Assembly (NCBI GenBank): GCA_946699065.1
Contig: CAMPDV010000937.1
Location: 62,001 to 126,000, forward strand
Direction of reading: 5' to 3'
DNA from: Loxodes magnus
Lineage: Eukaryota; Ciliophora; Karyorelictea; Loxodida; Loxodidae
Length of the DNA: 64,000 nt
Below the pieces are notes generated by a model. The model made no database searches. It worked only from the letters and a program-made list of their open reading frames with translations, and had not been told where the DNA came from. The first letter of the stretch is position 1; each line of letters opens with the position of its first letter. This document shows positions 31,401 to 44,985 of this stretch, piece after piece. Made by a program: the position numbers and the translations under genes.

Positions 31401-32940
31401 GTGTGTGACCACTCATGATCTTACAGGTACCTGTCTTGACGTTCCATAGTCTCACCGTATAATCTCTACTTCCCGATACGATGAACTCTGAATCACTGGA
31501 TATAGCCACAGCATTACAGCACTAGTGTGACCACTCATGGTCTTACAGGTACCTGTCTTGACGCCCCATAGTCTCACCGTATAATCTCTACTTCCCGATA
31601 CGATGAACTCTGAATCACTGGATATAGCCACAGCATATACATAATGTGTGTGACCACTCATGATCTTACAGGTACCTGTCTTGACGTCCCATAGTCTCAC
31701 CGTCTAATCTACACTTCCCGATACTATGAACTCTGAATCACTGGATATAGCCACAGCATATACAGAACTAGTGTGACCACTCATGGTCTTACAGGTACCT
31801 GTCTTGACGTCCCATAGTCTCACCGTCTAATCTACACTTCCCGATACGATGAACTCTGAATCACTGGATATAGCCACAGCATATACAGAACTAGTGTGAC
31901 CACTCATGGTCTTACAGGTACCTGTCTTGACGTCCCATAGTCTCACCGTATAATCTCTACTTCCCGATACGATGAACTCTGAATCACTGGATATAGCCAC
32001 AGCATATACATAATGTGTGTGACCACTCATGGTCTTACAGGTACCTGTCTTGACGTCCCATAGTCTCACCGTCTAATCTACACTTCCCGATACGATGAAC
32101 TATGAATCACTGGATATAGCCTCAGATAATACATAATGTGTGTGACCACTCATGGTCTTACAGGTACCTGTCTTGACGTCCCATAGTCTCACCGTTTTAT
32201 CATTACTTCCCAATACGATGAACTCTGAATCACTGGATATAGCCACAGATAATACATAATGTGTGTGACCACTCATGGTCTTACAGGTACCTGTCTTGAC
32301 GTCCCATAGTCTCACCGTCTAATCTACACTTCCCGATACGATGAACTCTGAATCACTGGATATAGCCACAGCATATACATAATGTGTATGACCACTCATG
32401 GTCTTACAGGTACCTGTCTTGACGTCCCATAGTCTCACCGTCTAATCTACACTTCCCGATACGATGAACTCTGAATCACTGGATATAACCACAGATAATA
32501 CATAATGTGTGTGACCACTCATGGTCTTACAGGTACCTGTCTTGACGTCCCATAGTCTCACCGTCTAATCTACACTTCCCGATACGATGAACTCTGAATC
32601 ACTGGATATAGCCACAGCATATACAGAACTAGTGTGACCACTCATGGTCTTACAGGTACCTGTCTTGACGTCCCATAGTCTCACCGTCTAATCTACACTT
32701 CCCGATACGATGAACTCTGAATCACTGGATATAGCCACAGCATATACAGAACTAGTGTGACCACTCATGGTCTTACAGGTACCTGTCTTGACGTCCCATA
32801 GTCTCACCGTCTAATCATTACTTCACGATACGATGAACTCTGAATCACTGGATATAGCCACAGATAATACATAATGTGTGTGACCACTCATGGTCTTACA
32901 GGTACCTGTCTTGAAGTCCCATAGTCTCACCGTCTAATCA
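27000..32940 (-). repeat. 3074-bp (25-unit) higher-order repeat B, two copies
   Basis: At least five landmark stretches repeat at a shift of 3074 bp: 27536 to 30610, 27899 to 30973, 28378 to 31452, 28753 to 31827 and 29026 to 32100. The shift equals 25 units less one base, because each copy contains a single 122-bp unit (near 28439 and 31513). The two copies share rare private changes (Ala to a GGCGT spelling with Gly8, TAG at Glu34, TGA at Gly39), so the duplication is recent. Partial relatives start at about 25317 (shift 2213 bp) and 32943 (shift 2336 bp). Confidence 0.85.
28440..31514 (-). pseudogene. WD40 frame block 7 (25 units)
   Basis: Exactly one period of higher-order repeat B lies between two 122-bp units. 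It is dense in stops: TAG at position 2 in most units, TGA at Gly39 near 29756, 30119, 30488, 30611 and 31228, and TAG at Glu34 near 29028. Open pieces do not exceed two blades. A Gly8 blade (WGVKTG) lies at the left end next to the 122-bp unit. Confidence 0.65.
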
Positions 32941-35900
32941 TTACTTCACGATACGATGAACTCTGAATCACTGGATATAGCCACAGATAATACATAATGT
33001 GTGTGACCACTCATGGTCTTACAGGTACCTGTCTTGACATCCCATAGTCTCACCGTCTAATCTACACTTCCCGATACGATGAACTCTGAATCACTGGATA
33101 TAGCCACAGATAATACACAACTAGTGTGACCACTCATGGTCTTACAGGTACCTGTCTTGACGTCCCATAGTCTCACCGTCTAATCTACACTTCCCGATAC
33201 GATGAACTCTGAATCACTGGATATAGCCACAGCATATACATAACTAGTGTGACCACTCATGGTCTTACAGGTACCTGTCTTGACGTTCCATAGTCTCACC
33301 GTATAATCTTAACTTCCCGATACGATGAACTCTGAATCACTGGATATAGCCACAGATAATACATAATGTGTGTGACCACTCATGGTCTTACAGGTACCTG
33401 TCTTGACGTCCCATAGTCTCACCGTTTTATCATTACTTCCCAATACGATGAACTCTGAATCACTGGATATAGCCACAGATAATACATAATGTGTGTGACC
33501 ACTCATGGTCTTACAGGTACCTGTCTTGACGTCCCATAGTCTCACCGTCTAATAATTACTTCACGATACGATGAACTCTGAATCACTGGATATAGCCACA
33601 GATAATACATAATGTGTGTGACCACTCATGGTCTTACAGGTACCTGTCTTGAAGTTCAATAGTCTCACCGTCTAATCTACACTTCCCGATACGATGAACT
33701 CTGAATCACTGGATATAGCCACAGATAATACACAACTAGTGTGACCACTCATGGTCTTACAGGTACCTGTCTTGACGTTCCATAGTCTCACCGTTTTATC
33801 ATTACTTCCCAATACGATGAACTCTGAATCACTGGATATAACCACAGCATATACATAATGTGTGTGACCACTCATGATCTTACAGGTACCTGTCTTGACG
33901 TCCCATAGTCTCACCGTCTAATCTACACTTCCCGATACGATGAACTCTGAATCACTGGATATAGCCACAGCATATACAGAACTAGTGTGACCACTCATGG
34001 TCTTACAGGTACCTGTCTTGACGCCCCATAGTCTCACCGTATAATCTCTACTTCCCGATACGATGAACTCTGAATCACTGGATATAGCCACAGCATATAC
34101 ATAATGTGTGTGACCACTCATGATCTTACAGGTACCTGTCTTGACGTCCCATAGTCTCACCGTCTAATCTACACTTCCCGATACTATGAACTCTGAATCA
34201 CTGGATATAGCCACAGCATATACAGAACTAGTGTGAACACTCATGGTCTTACAGGTACCTGTCTTGACGTCCCATAGTCTCACCGTCTAATCTACACTTC
34301 ACGATACGATGAACTCTGAATCACTGGATATAGCCACAGATAATACATAATGTGTGTGACCACTCATGGTCTTACAGGTACCTGTCTTGACGTCCCATAG
34401 TCTCACCGTATAATCTCTACTTCCCGATACGATGAACTCTGAATCACTGGATATAGCCACAGCATATACAGAACTAGTGTGACCACTCATGGTCTTACAG
34501 GTACCTGTCTTGACGTCCCATAGTCTCACCGTCTAATCTACACTTCCCGATACGATGAACTCTGAATCACTGGATATAGCCACAGCATATACAGAACTAG
34601 TGTGAACACTCATGGTCTTACAGGTACCTGTCTTGACGTCCCATAGTCTCACCGTTTTATCATTACTTCCCAATACGATGAACTCTGAATCACTGGATAT
34701 AGCCACAGATAATACATAATGTGTGTGACCACTCATGATCTTACAGGTACCTGTCTTGACGTCCCATAGTCTCACCGTCTAATCTACACTTCCCGATACG
34801 ATGAACTCTGAATCACTGGATATAGCCTCAGATAATACATAATGTGTGTGACCACTCATGATCTTACAGGTACCTGTCTTGACGTCCCATAGTCTCACCG
34901 TCTAATCTACACTTCCCGATACGATGAACTCTGAATCACTGGATATAGCCACAGATAATACACAACTAGCGTGACCACTCATAGTCTTACAGGTACCTGT
35001 CTTGACGCCCCATAGTCTCACCGTATAATCTCTACTTCCCGATACGATGAACTCTGAATCACTGGATATAGCCACAGCATATACATAATGTGTGTGACCA
35101 CTCATGATCTTACAGGTACCTGTCTTGACGTCCCATAGTCTCACCGTCTAATCTACACTTCCCGATACTATGAACTCTGAATCACTGGATATAGCCACAG
35201 CATATACATAACTAGTGTGACCACTCATGGTCTTACAGGTACCTGTCTTGACGTCCCATAGTCTCACCGTCTAATCTACACTTCCCGATACGATGAACTC
35301 TGAATCACTGGATATAGCCACAGCATATACAGAACTAGTGTGAACACTCATGGTCTTACAGGTACCTGTCTTGACGTCCCATAGTCTCACCGTATAATCT
35401 CTACTTCCCGATACGATGAACTCTGAATCACTGGATATAACCACAGATAATACATAATGTGTGTGACCACTCATGGTCTTACAGGTAACTGTCTTGACGT
35501 CCCATAGTCTCACCGTCTTATCTCTACTTCCCGATACGATGAACTCTGAATCACTGGATATAGCCACAGCATATACATAATGTGTATGACCACTCATGGT
35601 CTTACAGGTACCTGTCTTGACGTCCCATAGTCTCACCGTCTAATCTACACTTCCCGATACGATGAACTCTGAATCACTGGATATAACCACAGATAATACA
35701 TAATGTGTGTGACCACTCATGGTCTTACAGGTAACTGTCTTGACGTCCCATAGTCTCACCGTCTTATCTCTACTTCCCGATACGATGAACTCTGAATCAC
35801 TGGATATAGCCACAGATAATACACAACTAGTGTGACCACTCATGGTCTTACAGGTACCTGTCTTGACGTTCCATAGTCTCACCGTATAATCTCTACTTCC

Positions 35901-38099
35901 CGATACGATGAACTATGAATCACTGGATATAGCCTCAGATAATACATAATGTGTGTGACCACTCATGGTCTTACAGGTACCTGTCTTGACGTCCCATAGT
36001 CTCACCGTTTTATCATTACTTCCCAATACGATGAACTCTGAATCACTGGATATAGCCACAGATAATACATAATGTGTGTGACCACTCATGGTCTTACAGG
36101 TACCTGTCTTGACGTCCCATAGTCTCACCGTCTAATCTACACTTCCCGATACGATGAACTCTGAATCACTGGATATAGCCACAGCATATACATAATGTGT
36201 ATGACCACTCATGGTCTTACAGGTACCTGTCTTGACGTCCCATAGTCTCACCGTCTAATCTACACTTCCCGATACGATGAACTCTGAATCACTGGATATA
36301 ACCACAGATAATACATAATGTGTGTGACCACTCATGGTCTTACAGGTAACTGTCTTGACGTCCCATAGTCTCACCGTCTTATCTCTACTTCCCGATACGA
36401 TGAACTCTGAATCACTGGATATAGCCACAGATAATACATAATGTGTGTGACCACTCATGGTCTTACAGGTACCTGTCTTGACGTCCCATAGTCTCACCGT
36501 CTAATCTACACTTCCCGATACGATGAACTCTGAATCACTGGATATAGCCACAGCATATACATAATGTGTATGACCACTCATGGTCTTACAGGTACCTGTC
36601 TTGACGTCCCATAGTCTCACCGTCTAATCTACACTTCCCGATACGATGAACTCTGAATCACTGGATATAACCACAGATAATACATAATGTTTGTGACCAC
36701 TCATGGTCTTACAGGTACCTGTCTTGACGTCCCATAGTCTCACCGTCTAATCTACACTTCCCGATACGATGAACTCTGAATCACTGGATATAGCCACAGA
36801 TAATACATAATGTGTGTGACCACTCATGGTCTTACAGGTACCTGTCTTGACGTTCCATAGTCTCACCGTCTAATCATAACTGCCCGATACGATGAACTCT
36901 GAATCACTGGATATAGCCACAGCATATACACAACTAGTGTGACCACTCATGGTCTTACAGGTACCTGTCTTGACGTCCCATAGTCTCACCGTCTAATCTA
37001 CACTTCCCGATACTATGAACTCTGAATCACTGGATATATCCACAGATAATACATAATGTGTGTGACCACTCATGGTCTTACAGGTACCTGTCTTGACGTC
37101 CCATAGTCTCACCGTATAATCTCTACTTCCCGATACGATGAACTCTGAATCACTGGATATATCCACAGATAATACATAATGTGTGTGACCACTCATGGTC
37201 TTACAGGTACCTGTCTTGACGTCCCATAGTCTCACCGTCTTATCTCTACTTCCCGATACGATGAACTCTGAATCACTGGATATAGCCACAGATAATACAC
37301 AACTAGTGTGACCACTCATGGTCTTACAGGTACCTGTCTTGACGTCCCATAGTCTCACCGTCTAATCTACACTTCCCGATACGATGAACTCTGAATCACT
37401 GGATATATCCACAGATAATACATAATGTGTGTGACCACTCATGGTCTTACAGGTACCTGTCTTGACGTCCCATAGTCTCACCGTATAATCTCTACTTCCC
37501 GATACGATGAACTCTGAATCACTGGATATAGCCACAGCATATACAGAACTAGTGTGACCACTCATGGTCTTACAGGTACCTGTCTTGACGTCCCATAGTC
37601 TCACCGTCTAATCTACACTTCCCGATACGATGAACTCTGAATCACTGGATATAGCCTCAGATAATACATAATGTGTGTGACCACTCATGGTCTTACAGGT
37701 ACCTGTCTTGACGTCCCATAGTCTCACCGTCTAATCTACACTTCCCGATACGATGAACTCTGAATCAATGGATATAGCCACAGATAATACATAATGTGTG
37801 TGACCACTCATGATCTTACAGGTACCTGTCTTGACGTCCCATAGTCTCACCGTCTAATCATTACTTCACGATACGATGAACTCTGAATCACTGGATATAG
37901 CCACAGCATATACATAATGTGTATGACCACTCATGGTCTTACAGGTACCTGTCTTGACGTCCCATAGTCTCACCGTCTAATCTACACTTCCCGATACGAT
38001 GAACTCTGAATCAATGGATATAGCCACAGATAATACATAATGTGTGTGACCACTCATGATCTTACAGGTACCTGTCTTGACGTCCCATAGTCTCACCGT

Positions 38100-39206
38100 C
38101 TAATCTACACTTCCCGATACGATGAACTCTGAATCACTGGATATAGCCACAGCATATACATAATGTGTATGACCACTCATGGTCTTACAGGTACCTGTCT
38201 TGACGTCCCATAGTCTCACCGTCTAATCTACACTTCCCGATACGATGAACTCTGAATCACTGGATATAACCACAGCATATACATAATGTGTGTGACCACT
38301 CATGGTCTTACAGGTACCTGTCTTGACGTCCCATAGTCTCACCGTTTTATCATTACTTCCCAATACGATGAACTCTGAATCACTGGATATAGCCACAGAT
38401 AATACACAACTAGTGTGACCACTCATGGTCTTACAGGTACCTGTCTTGACGTCCCATAGTCTCACCGTCTAATCTACACTTCCCGATACGATGAACTCTG
38501 AATCACTGGATATAGCCACAGCATATACATAATGTGTATGACCACTCATGGTCTTACAGGTACCTGTCTTGACGTCCCATAGTCTCACCGTCTAATCTAC
38601 ACTTCCCGATACGATGAACTCTGAATCACTGGATATAACCACAGATAATACATAATGTGTGTGACCACTCATGGTCTTACAGGTAACTGTCTTGACGTCC
38701 CATAGTCTCACCGTCTTATCTCTACTTCCCGATACGATGAACTCTGAATCACTGGATATAGCCACAGATAATACACAACTAGTGTGACCACTCATGGTCT
38801 TACAGGTACCTGTCTTGACGTCCCATAGTCTCACCGTCTAATCTACACTTCCCGATACGATGAACTCTGAATCACTGGATATAGCCACAGCATATACATA
38901 ATGTGTATGACCACTCATGGTCTTACAGGTACCTGTCTTGACGTCCCATAGTCTCACCGTCTAATCTACACTTCCCGATACGATGAACTCTGAATCACTG
39001 GATATAACCACAGATAATACATAATGTGTGTGACCACTCATGGTCTTACAGGTAACTGTCTTGACGTCCCATAGTCTCACCGTCTTATCTCTACTTCCCG
39101 ATACGATGAACTCTGAATCACTGGATATAGCCACAGATAATACACAACTAGTGTGACCACTCATGGTCTTACAGGTACCTGTCTTGACGTCCCATAGTCT
39201 CACCGT
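38100..39206 (-). repeat. 369-bp (3-unit) higher-order repeat, three copies
   Basis: Two-blade stretches begin at 38223, 38592 and 38961, exactly 369 bp apart, each preceded by a TAG-bounded unit of the HYVYAV type with the silent CAT spelling of His20. A related trimer is present at about 36132-36500. Confidence 0.75.
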
Positions 39207-39449
39207 ATAATCTACACTTCCCGATACGATGAACTCTGAATCACTGGATATATCCACAGATAATACATAATGTGTGTGACCACTCATGGTCTTACAGGTA
39301 CCTGTCTTGACGTCCCATAGTCTCACCGTATAATCTCTACTTCCCGATACGATGAACTCTGAATCACTGGATATAGCCACAGCATATACAGAACTAGTGT
39401 GACCACTCATGGTCTTACAGGTACCTGTCTTGACGTCCCATAGTCTCAC
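38961..39449 (-). CDS. Four-blade WD40 open stretch (162 codons)
   Basis: Four blades (position 2: Y, K and Y among the junctions) lie between TAG codons. It is the longest clean stretch in the 34-42 kb region and overlaps the end of the 369-bp trimer repeat. A Val41-Asp1-Tyr2 junction here (GTA-GAT-TAT) differs from the very common Val41-Asp1-TAG form only at the third base of codon 2. Confidence 0.22.
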   Translation of the reverse strand: MRLWDVKTGTCKTMSGHTSSVYAVAISSDSEFIVSGSRDYTVRLWDVKTGTCKTMSGHTHYVLSVDISSDSEFIVSGSVDYTVRLWDVKTGTCKTMSGHTSCVLSVAISSDSEFIVSGSRDKTVRLWDVKTVTCKTMSGHTHYVLSVVISSDSEFIVSGSVD

Positions 39450-42400
39450 CGTCTAATCATAACTTCCCGATACGATGAACTATGAATCACTGGATATAGC
39501 CTCAGATAATACATAATGTGTGTGACCACTCATGGTCTTACAGGTACCTGTCTTGACGTCCCATAGTCTCACCGTCTAATCTACACTTCCCGATACGATG
39601 AACTCTGAATCACTGGATATAGCCACAGCATATACAGAACTAGTGTGACCACTCATGGTCTTACAGGTACCTGTCTTGACGTCCCATAGTCTCACCGTCT
39701 AATCATTACTTCACGATACGATGAACTCTGAATCACTGGATATAGCCACAGCATGTACAGAACTAGTGTGAACACTCATGGTCTTACAGGTACCTGTCTT
39801 GACGTCCCATAGTCTCACCGTATAATCTACACTTCCCGATACGATGAACTCTGAATCACTGGATATAGCCACAGATAATACACAACTAGTGTGACCACTC
39901 ATGGTCTTACAGGTACCTGTCTTGACGTCCCATAGTCTCACCGTCTAATCTGCACTTCCCGATACGATGAACTCGGAATCACTGGATATAGCCACAGATA
40001 ATACATAATGTGTGTGACCACTCATGGTCTTACAGGTACCTGTCTTGACGTCCCATAGTCTCACCGTCTAATCTACACTTCCCGATACGATGAACTCTGA
40101 ATCACTGGATATAGCCTCAGATAATACATAATGTGTGTGAACACTCATGGTCTTACAGGTACCTGTCTTGACGTCCCATAGTCTCACCGTATAATCTCTA
40201 CTTCCCGATACGATGAACTCTGAATCACTGGATATAGCCTCAGATAATACATAATGTTTGTGACCACTCATGGTCTTACAGGTACCTGTCTTGACGTCCC
40301 ATAGTCTCACCGTCTAATCTACACTTCCCGATACGATGAACTCTGAATCACTGGATATAGCCACAGCATATACAGAACTAGTGTGACCACTCATGGTCTT
40401 ACAGGTAACTGTCTTGACGTCCCATAGTCTCACCGTTTTATCATTACTTCCCGATACGATGAACTCTGAATCACTGGATATAGCCACAGCATATACAGAA
40501 CTAGTGTGACCACTCATGGTCTTACAGGTACCTGTCTTGACGTTCCATAGTCTCACCGTCTAATCTACACTTCCCGATACGATGAACTCTGAATCACTGG
40601 ATATAGCCACAGATAATACATAATGTGTGTGACCACTCATGATCTTACAGGTACCTGTCTTGACGTCCCATAGTCTCACCGTCTAATCTACACTTCCCGA
40701 TACGATGAACTCTGAATCACTGGATATAGCCACAGATAATACATAATGTGTGTGACCACTCATGGTCTTACAGGTACCTGTCTTGACGTCCCATAGTCTC
40801 ACCGTTTTATCATTACTTCCCAATACGATGAACTCTGAATCACTGGATACAGCCACAGATAATACACAACTAGTGTGACCACTCATGGTCTTACAGGTAC
40901 CTGTCTTGACGTCCCATAGTCTCACCGTCTAATCTACACTTCCCGATACGATGAACTCTGAATCACTGGATATAGCCACAGCATATACATAACTAGTGTG
41001 ACCACTCATGGTCTTACAGGTACCTGTCTTGACGTTCCATAGTCTCACCGTATAATCTTAACTTCCCGATACGATGAACTCTGAATCACTGGATATAGCC
41101 ACAGATAATACACAACTAGTGTGACCACTCATGGTCTTACAGGTACCTGTCTTGACGTTCCATAGTCTCACCGTCTAATCATAACTTCCCGATACGATGA
41201 ACTCTGAATCACTGGATATATCCACAGCATATACATAATGTGTGTGACCACTCATGGTCTTACAGGTACCTGTCTTGAAGTTCCATAGTCTCACCGTCTA
41301 ATCTACACTTCCCGATACGATGAACTCTGAATCACTGGATATAGCCACAGCATATACAGAACTAGTGTGACCACTCATGGTCTTACAGGTACCTGTCTTG
41401 AAGTTCCATAGTCTCACCGTTTTATCATTACTTCCCAATACGATGAACTCTGAATCACTGGATATAGCCTCAGATAATACATAATGTTTGTGACCACTCA
41501 TGGTCTTACAGGTACCTGTCTTGACGTCCCATAGTCTCACCGTCTAATCTACACTTCCCGATACGATGAACTCTGAATCACTGGATATAGCCACAGCATA
41601 TACAGAACTAGTGTGACCACTCATGGTCTTACAGGTAACTGTCTTGACGTCCCATAGTCTCACCGTTTTATCATTACTTCCCAATACGATGAACTCTGAA
41701 TCACTGGATATAGCCACAGATAATACATAATGTGTGTGACCACTCATGGTCTTACAGGTACCTGTCTTGACGTCCCATAGTCTCACCGTTTTATCATTAC
41801 TTCCCAATACGATGAACTCTGAATCACTGGATATAGCCACAGATAATACATAATGTGTGTGACCACTCATGATCTTACAGGTACCTGTCTTGACGTCCCA
41901 TAGTCTCACCGTCTAATCTACACTTCCCGATACGATGAACTCTGAATCACTGGATATAGCCACAGATAATACATAATGTGTGTGACCACTCATGGTCTTA
42001 CAGGTAACTGTCTTGACGTCCCATAGTCTCACCGTCTAATCTACACTTCCCGATACGATGAACTCTGAATCACTGGATATAGCCACAGCATATACAGAAC
42101 TAGTGTGACCACTCATGGTCTTACAGGTAACTGTCTTGACGTCCCATAGTCTCACCGTCTAATCTACACTTCCCGATACGATGAACTCTGAATCACTGGA
42201 TATAGCCACAGCATATACATAACTAGTGTGACCACTCATGGTCTTACAGGTACCTGTCTTGACGTCCCATAGTCTCACCGTTTTATCATTACTTCCCAAT
42301 ACGATGAACTCTGAATCACTGGATATAGCCACAGCATATACAGAACTAGTGTGACCACTCATGGTCTTACAGGTACCTGTCTTGACGTTCCATAGTCTCA

Positions 42401-42459
42401 CCGTATAATCTCTACTTCCCGATACGATGAACTCTGAATCACTGGATATAGCCACAGCA

Positions 42460-42704
42460 TTACAGCACTAGTGTGACCACTCATGGTCTTACAGGTACCT
42501 GTCTTGACGTTCCATAGTCTCACCGTCTAATCATAACTTCCCGATACGATGAACTCTGAATCACTGGATATAACCACAGCATATACATAACTAGTGTGAC
42601 CACTCATGGTCTTACAGGTACCTGTCTTGACGTTCCATAGTCTCACCGTTTTATCATTACTTCCCAATACGATGAACTCTGAATCACTGGATATAGCCAC
42701 AGCA
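42460..42704 (-). pseudogene. WD40 frame block 5 (2 units between two 122-bp units)
   Basis: Two units lie between the rightmost two 122-bp units (indels near 42459 and 42704). No 122-bp unit was seen to the right of this point, in the remaining 21 kb. Confidence 0.6.
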
Positions 42705-43755
42705 TTACAGCACTAGTGTGACCACTCATGGTCTTACAGGTACCTGTCTTGACGTCCCATAGTCTCACCGTCTAATCTACACTTCCCGATACGATGAACT
42801 CTGAATCACTGGATATAGCCACAGCATATACAGAACTAGTGTGACCACTCATGGTCTTACAGGTAACTGTCTTGACGTCCCATAGTCTCACCGTCTAATC
42901 TACACTTCCCGATACGATGAACTCTGAATCACTGGATATAGCCACAGATAATACATAATGTGTGTGACCACTCATGGTCTTACAGGTACCTGTCTTGACG
43001 TCCCATAGTCTCACCGTTTTATCATTACTTCCCAATACGATGAACTCGGAATCACTGGATATAGCCACAGCATATACATAACTAGTGTGACCACTCATGG
43101 TCTTACAGGTACCTGTCTTGACGTCCCATAGTCTCACCGTTTTATCATTACTTCCCGATACGATGAACTCTGAATCACTGGATATAGCCACAGCATATAC
43201 AGAACTAGTGTGACCACTCATGGTCTTACAGGTACCTGTCTTGACGTTCCATAGTCTCACCGTCTAATCATAACTTCCCGATACGATGAACTCTGAATCA
43301 CTGGATATATCCACAGATAATACATAATGTGTGTGACCACTCATGGTCTTACAGGTACCTGTCTTGAAGTTCCATAGTCTCACCGTCTAATCTACACTTC
43401 CCGATACGATGAACTCTGAATCACTGGATATAGCCACAGCATATACAGAACTAGTGTGACCACTCATGGTCTTACAGGTACCTGTCTTGACGTTCCATAG
43501 TCTCACCGTCTAATCATAACTTCCCGATACGATGAACTCTGAATCACTGGATATATCCACAGCATATACATAATGTGTGTGACCACTCATGGTCTTACAG
43601 GTACCTGTCTTGACGTCCCATAGTCTCACCGTCTTATCATTACTTCCCAATACGATGAACTCTGAATCACTGGATATAACCACAGCATATACATAACTAG
43701 TGTGACCACTCATGGTCTTACAGGTACCTGTCTTGACGTCCCATAGTCTCACCGT

Positions 43756-44985
43756 CTAATCTACACTTCCCGATACGATGAACTCTGAATCACTGGATAT
43801 AGCCACAGATAATACATAATGTGTGTGACCACTCATGGTCTTACAGGTACCTGTCTTGACGTCCCATAGTCTCACCGTTTTATCATTACTTCCCAATACG
43901 ATGAACTCTGAATCACTGGATATAGCCACAGCATATACATAACTAGTGTGACCACTCATGGTCTTACAGGTACCTGTCTTGACGTCCCATAGTCTCACCG
44001 TCTAATCTACACTTCCCGATACGATGAACTCTGAATCACTGGATATAGCCACAGATAATACATAATGTGTGTGACCACTCATGGTCTTACAGGTACCTGT
44101 CTTGACGTTCCATAGTCTCACCGTCTAATCATAACTTCCCGATACGATGAACTCTGAATCACTGGATATATCCACAGCATATACATAACTAGTGTGACCA
44201 CTCATGGTCTTACAGGTACCTGTCTTGACGTCCCATAGTCTCACCGTCTAATCTACACTTCCCGATACGATGAACTCTGAATCACTGGATATAGCCACAG
44301 ATAATACATAATGTGTGTGACCACTCATGGTCTTACAGGTACCTGTCTTGACGTTCCATAGTCTCACCGTCTAATCATAACTTCCCGATACGATGAACTC
44401 TGAATCACTGGATATAACCACAGCATATACATAACTAGTGTGACCACTCATGGTCTTACAGGTACCTGTCTTGACGTCCCATAGTCTCACCGTCTAATCT
44501 ACACTTCCCGATACGATGAACTCTGAATCACTGGATATAGCCACAGATAATACATAATGTGTGTGACCACTCATGGTCTTACAGGTACCTGTCTTGACGT
44601 CCCATAGTCTCACCGTTTTATCATTACTTCCCAATACGATGAACTCTGAATCACTGGATATAGCCACAGCATATACATAACTAGTGTGACCACTCATGGT
44701 CTTACAGGTACCTGTCTTGACGTCCCATAGTCTCACCGTCTAATCTACACTTCCCGATACGATGAACTCTGAATCACTGGATATAGCCACAGATAATACA
44801 TAATGTGTGTGACCACTCATGGTCTTACAGGTACCTGTCTTGACGTCCCATAGTCTCACCGTTTTATCATTACTTCCCAATACGATGAACTCTGAATCAC
44901 TGGATATAGCCACAGCATATACATAACTAGTGTGACCACTCATGGTCTTACAGGTACCTGTCTTGACGTCCCATAGTCTCACCGT
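43756..44985 (-). repeat. 246-bp (2-unit) higher-order repeat, five copies
   Basis: Units alternate strictly between an HYVYAV/SYVYAV form and an HYVLSV form. Identical two-blade stretches stand at 43756-43998, 44494-44736 and 44740-44982, with two more divergent dimers between (from 44002 and 44248). The dimer register fixes the last round of amplification here at two units. Confidence 0.75.

Larger units (their letters stand above)
20036..39720 (-). other. Zone of units with TGA in place of Gly39
   Basis: On the plus strand these units read TTCACGATAC rather than TTCCCGATAC, so GGA becomes TGA one codon before Ser40. I count 20, near 20039, 23112, 25939, 26809, 27047, 27169, 27417, 27539, 28151, 29756, 30119, 30488, 30611, 31228, 32823, 32946, 33561, 34308, 37867 and 39715. 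Nearly all share Asn41 and TAG at position 2, as expected for one founder unit that was copied. The case near 34308 has Val41, suggesting transfer of the change to a different background. None lies outside this zone. Confidence 0.8.
31515..42459 (-). pseudogene. WD40 frame block 6 (about 89 units)
   Basis: The longest run in a single frame, about 89 units, but with mixed stops. TAG at position 2 is frequent. TGA replaces Gly39 near 32823, 32946, 33561, 34308, 37867 and 39715, and TAG replaces Glu34 near 32101, 35914 and 39481. Open pieces are mostly two blades, and the longest has four (38961-39449). A Ser31-to-Ile change (AAT-GGA on the plus strand) recurs near 37769 and 38014. Because TGA is also present, reading TAG as an amino acid would still leave this block in pieces, unlike block 1. 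Confidence 0.6.

Noticed and set aside
1764-42704. Introns hidden at the 122-bp units
   Set aside because: The change is a single missing base with no inserted sequence and no paired donor and acceptor. It is better explained as a copied deletion.
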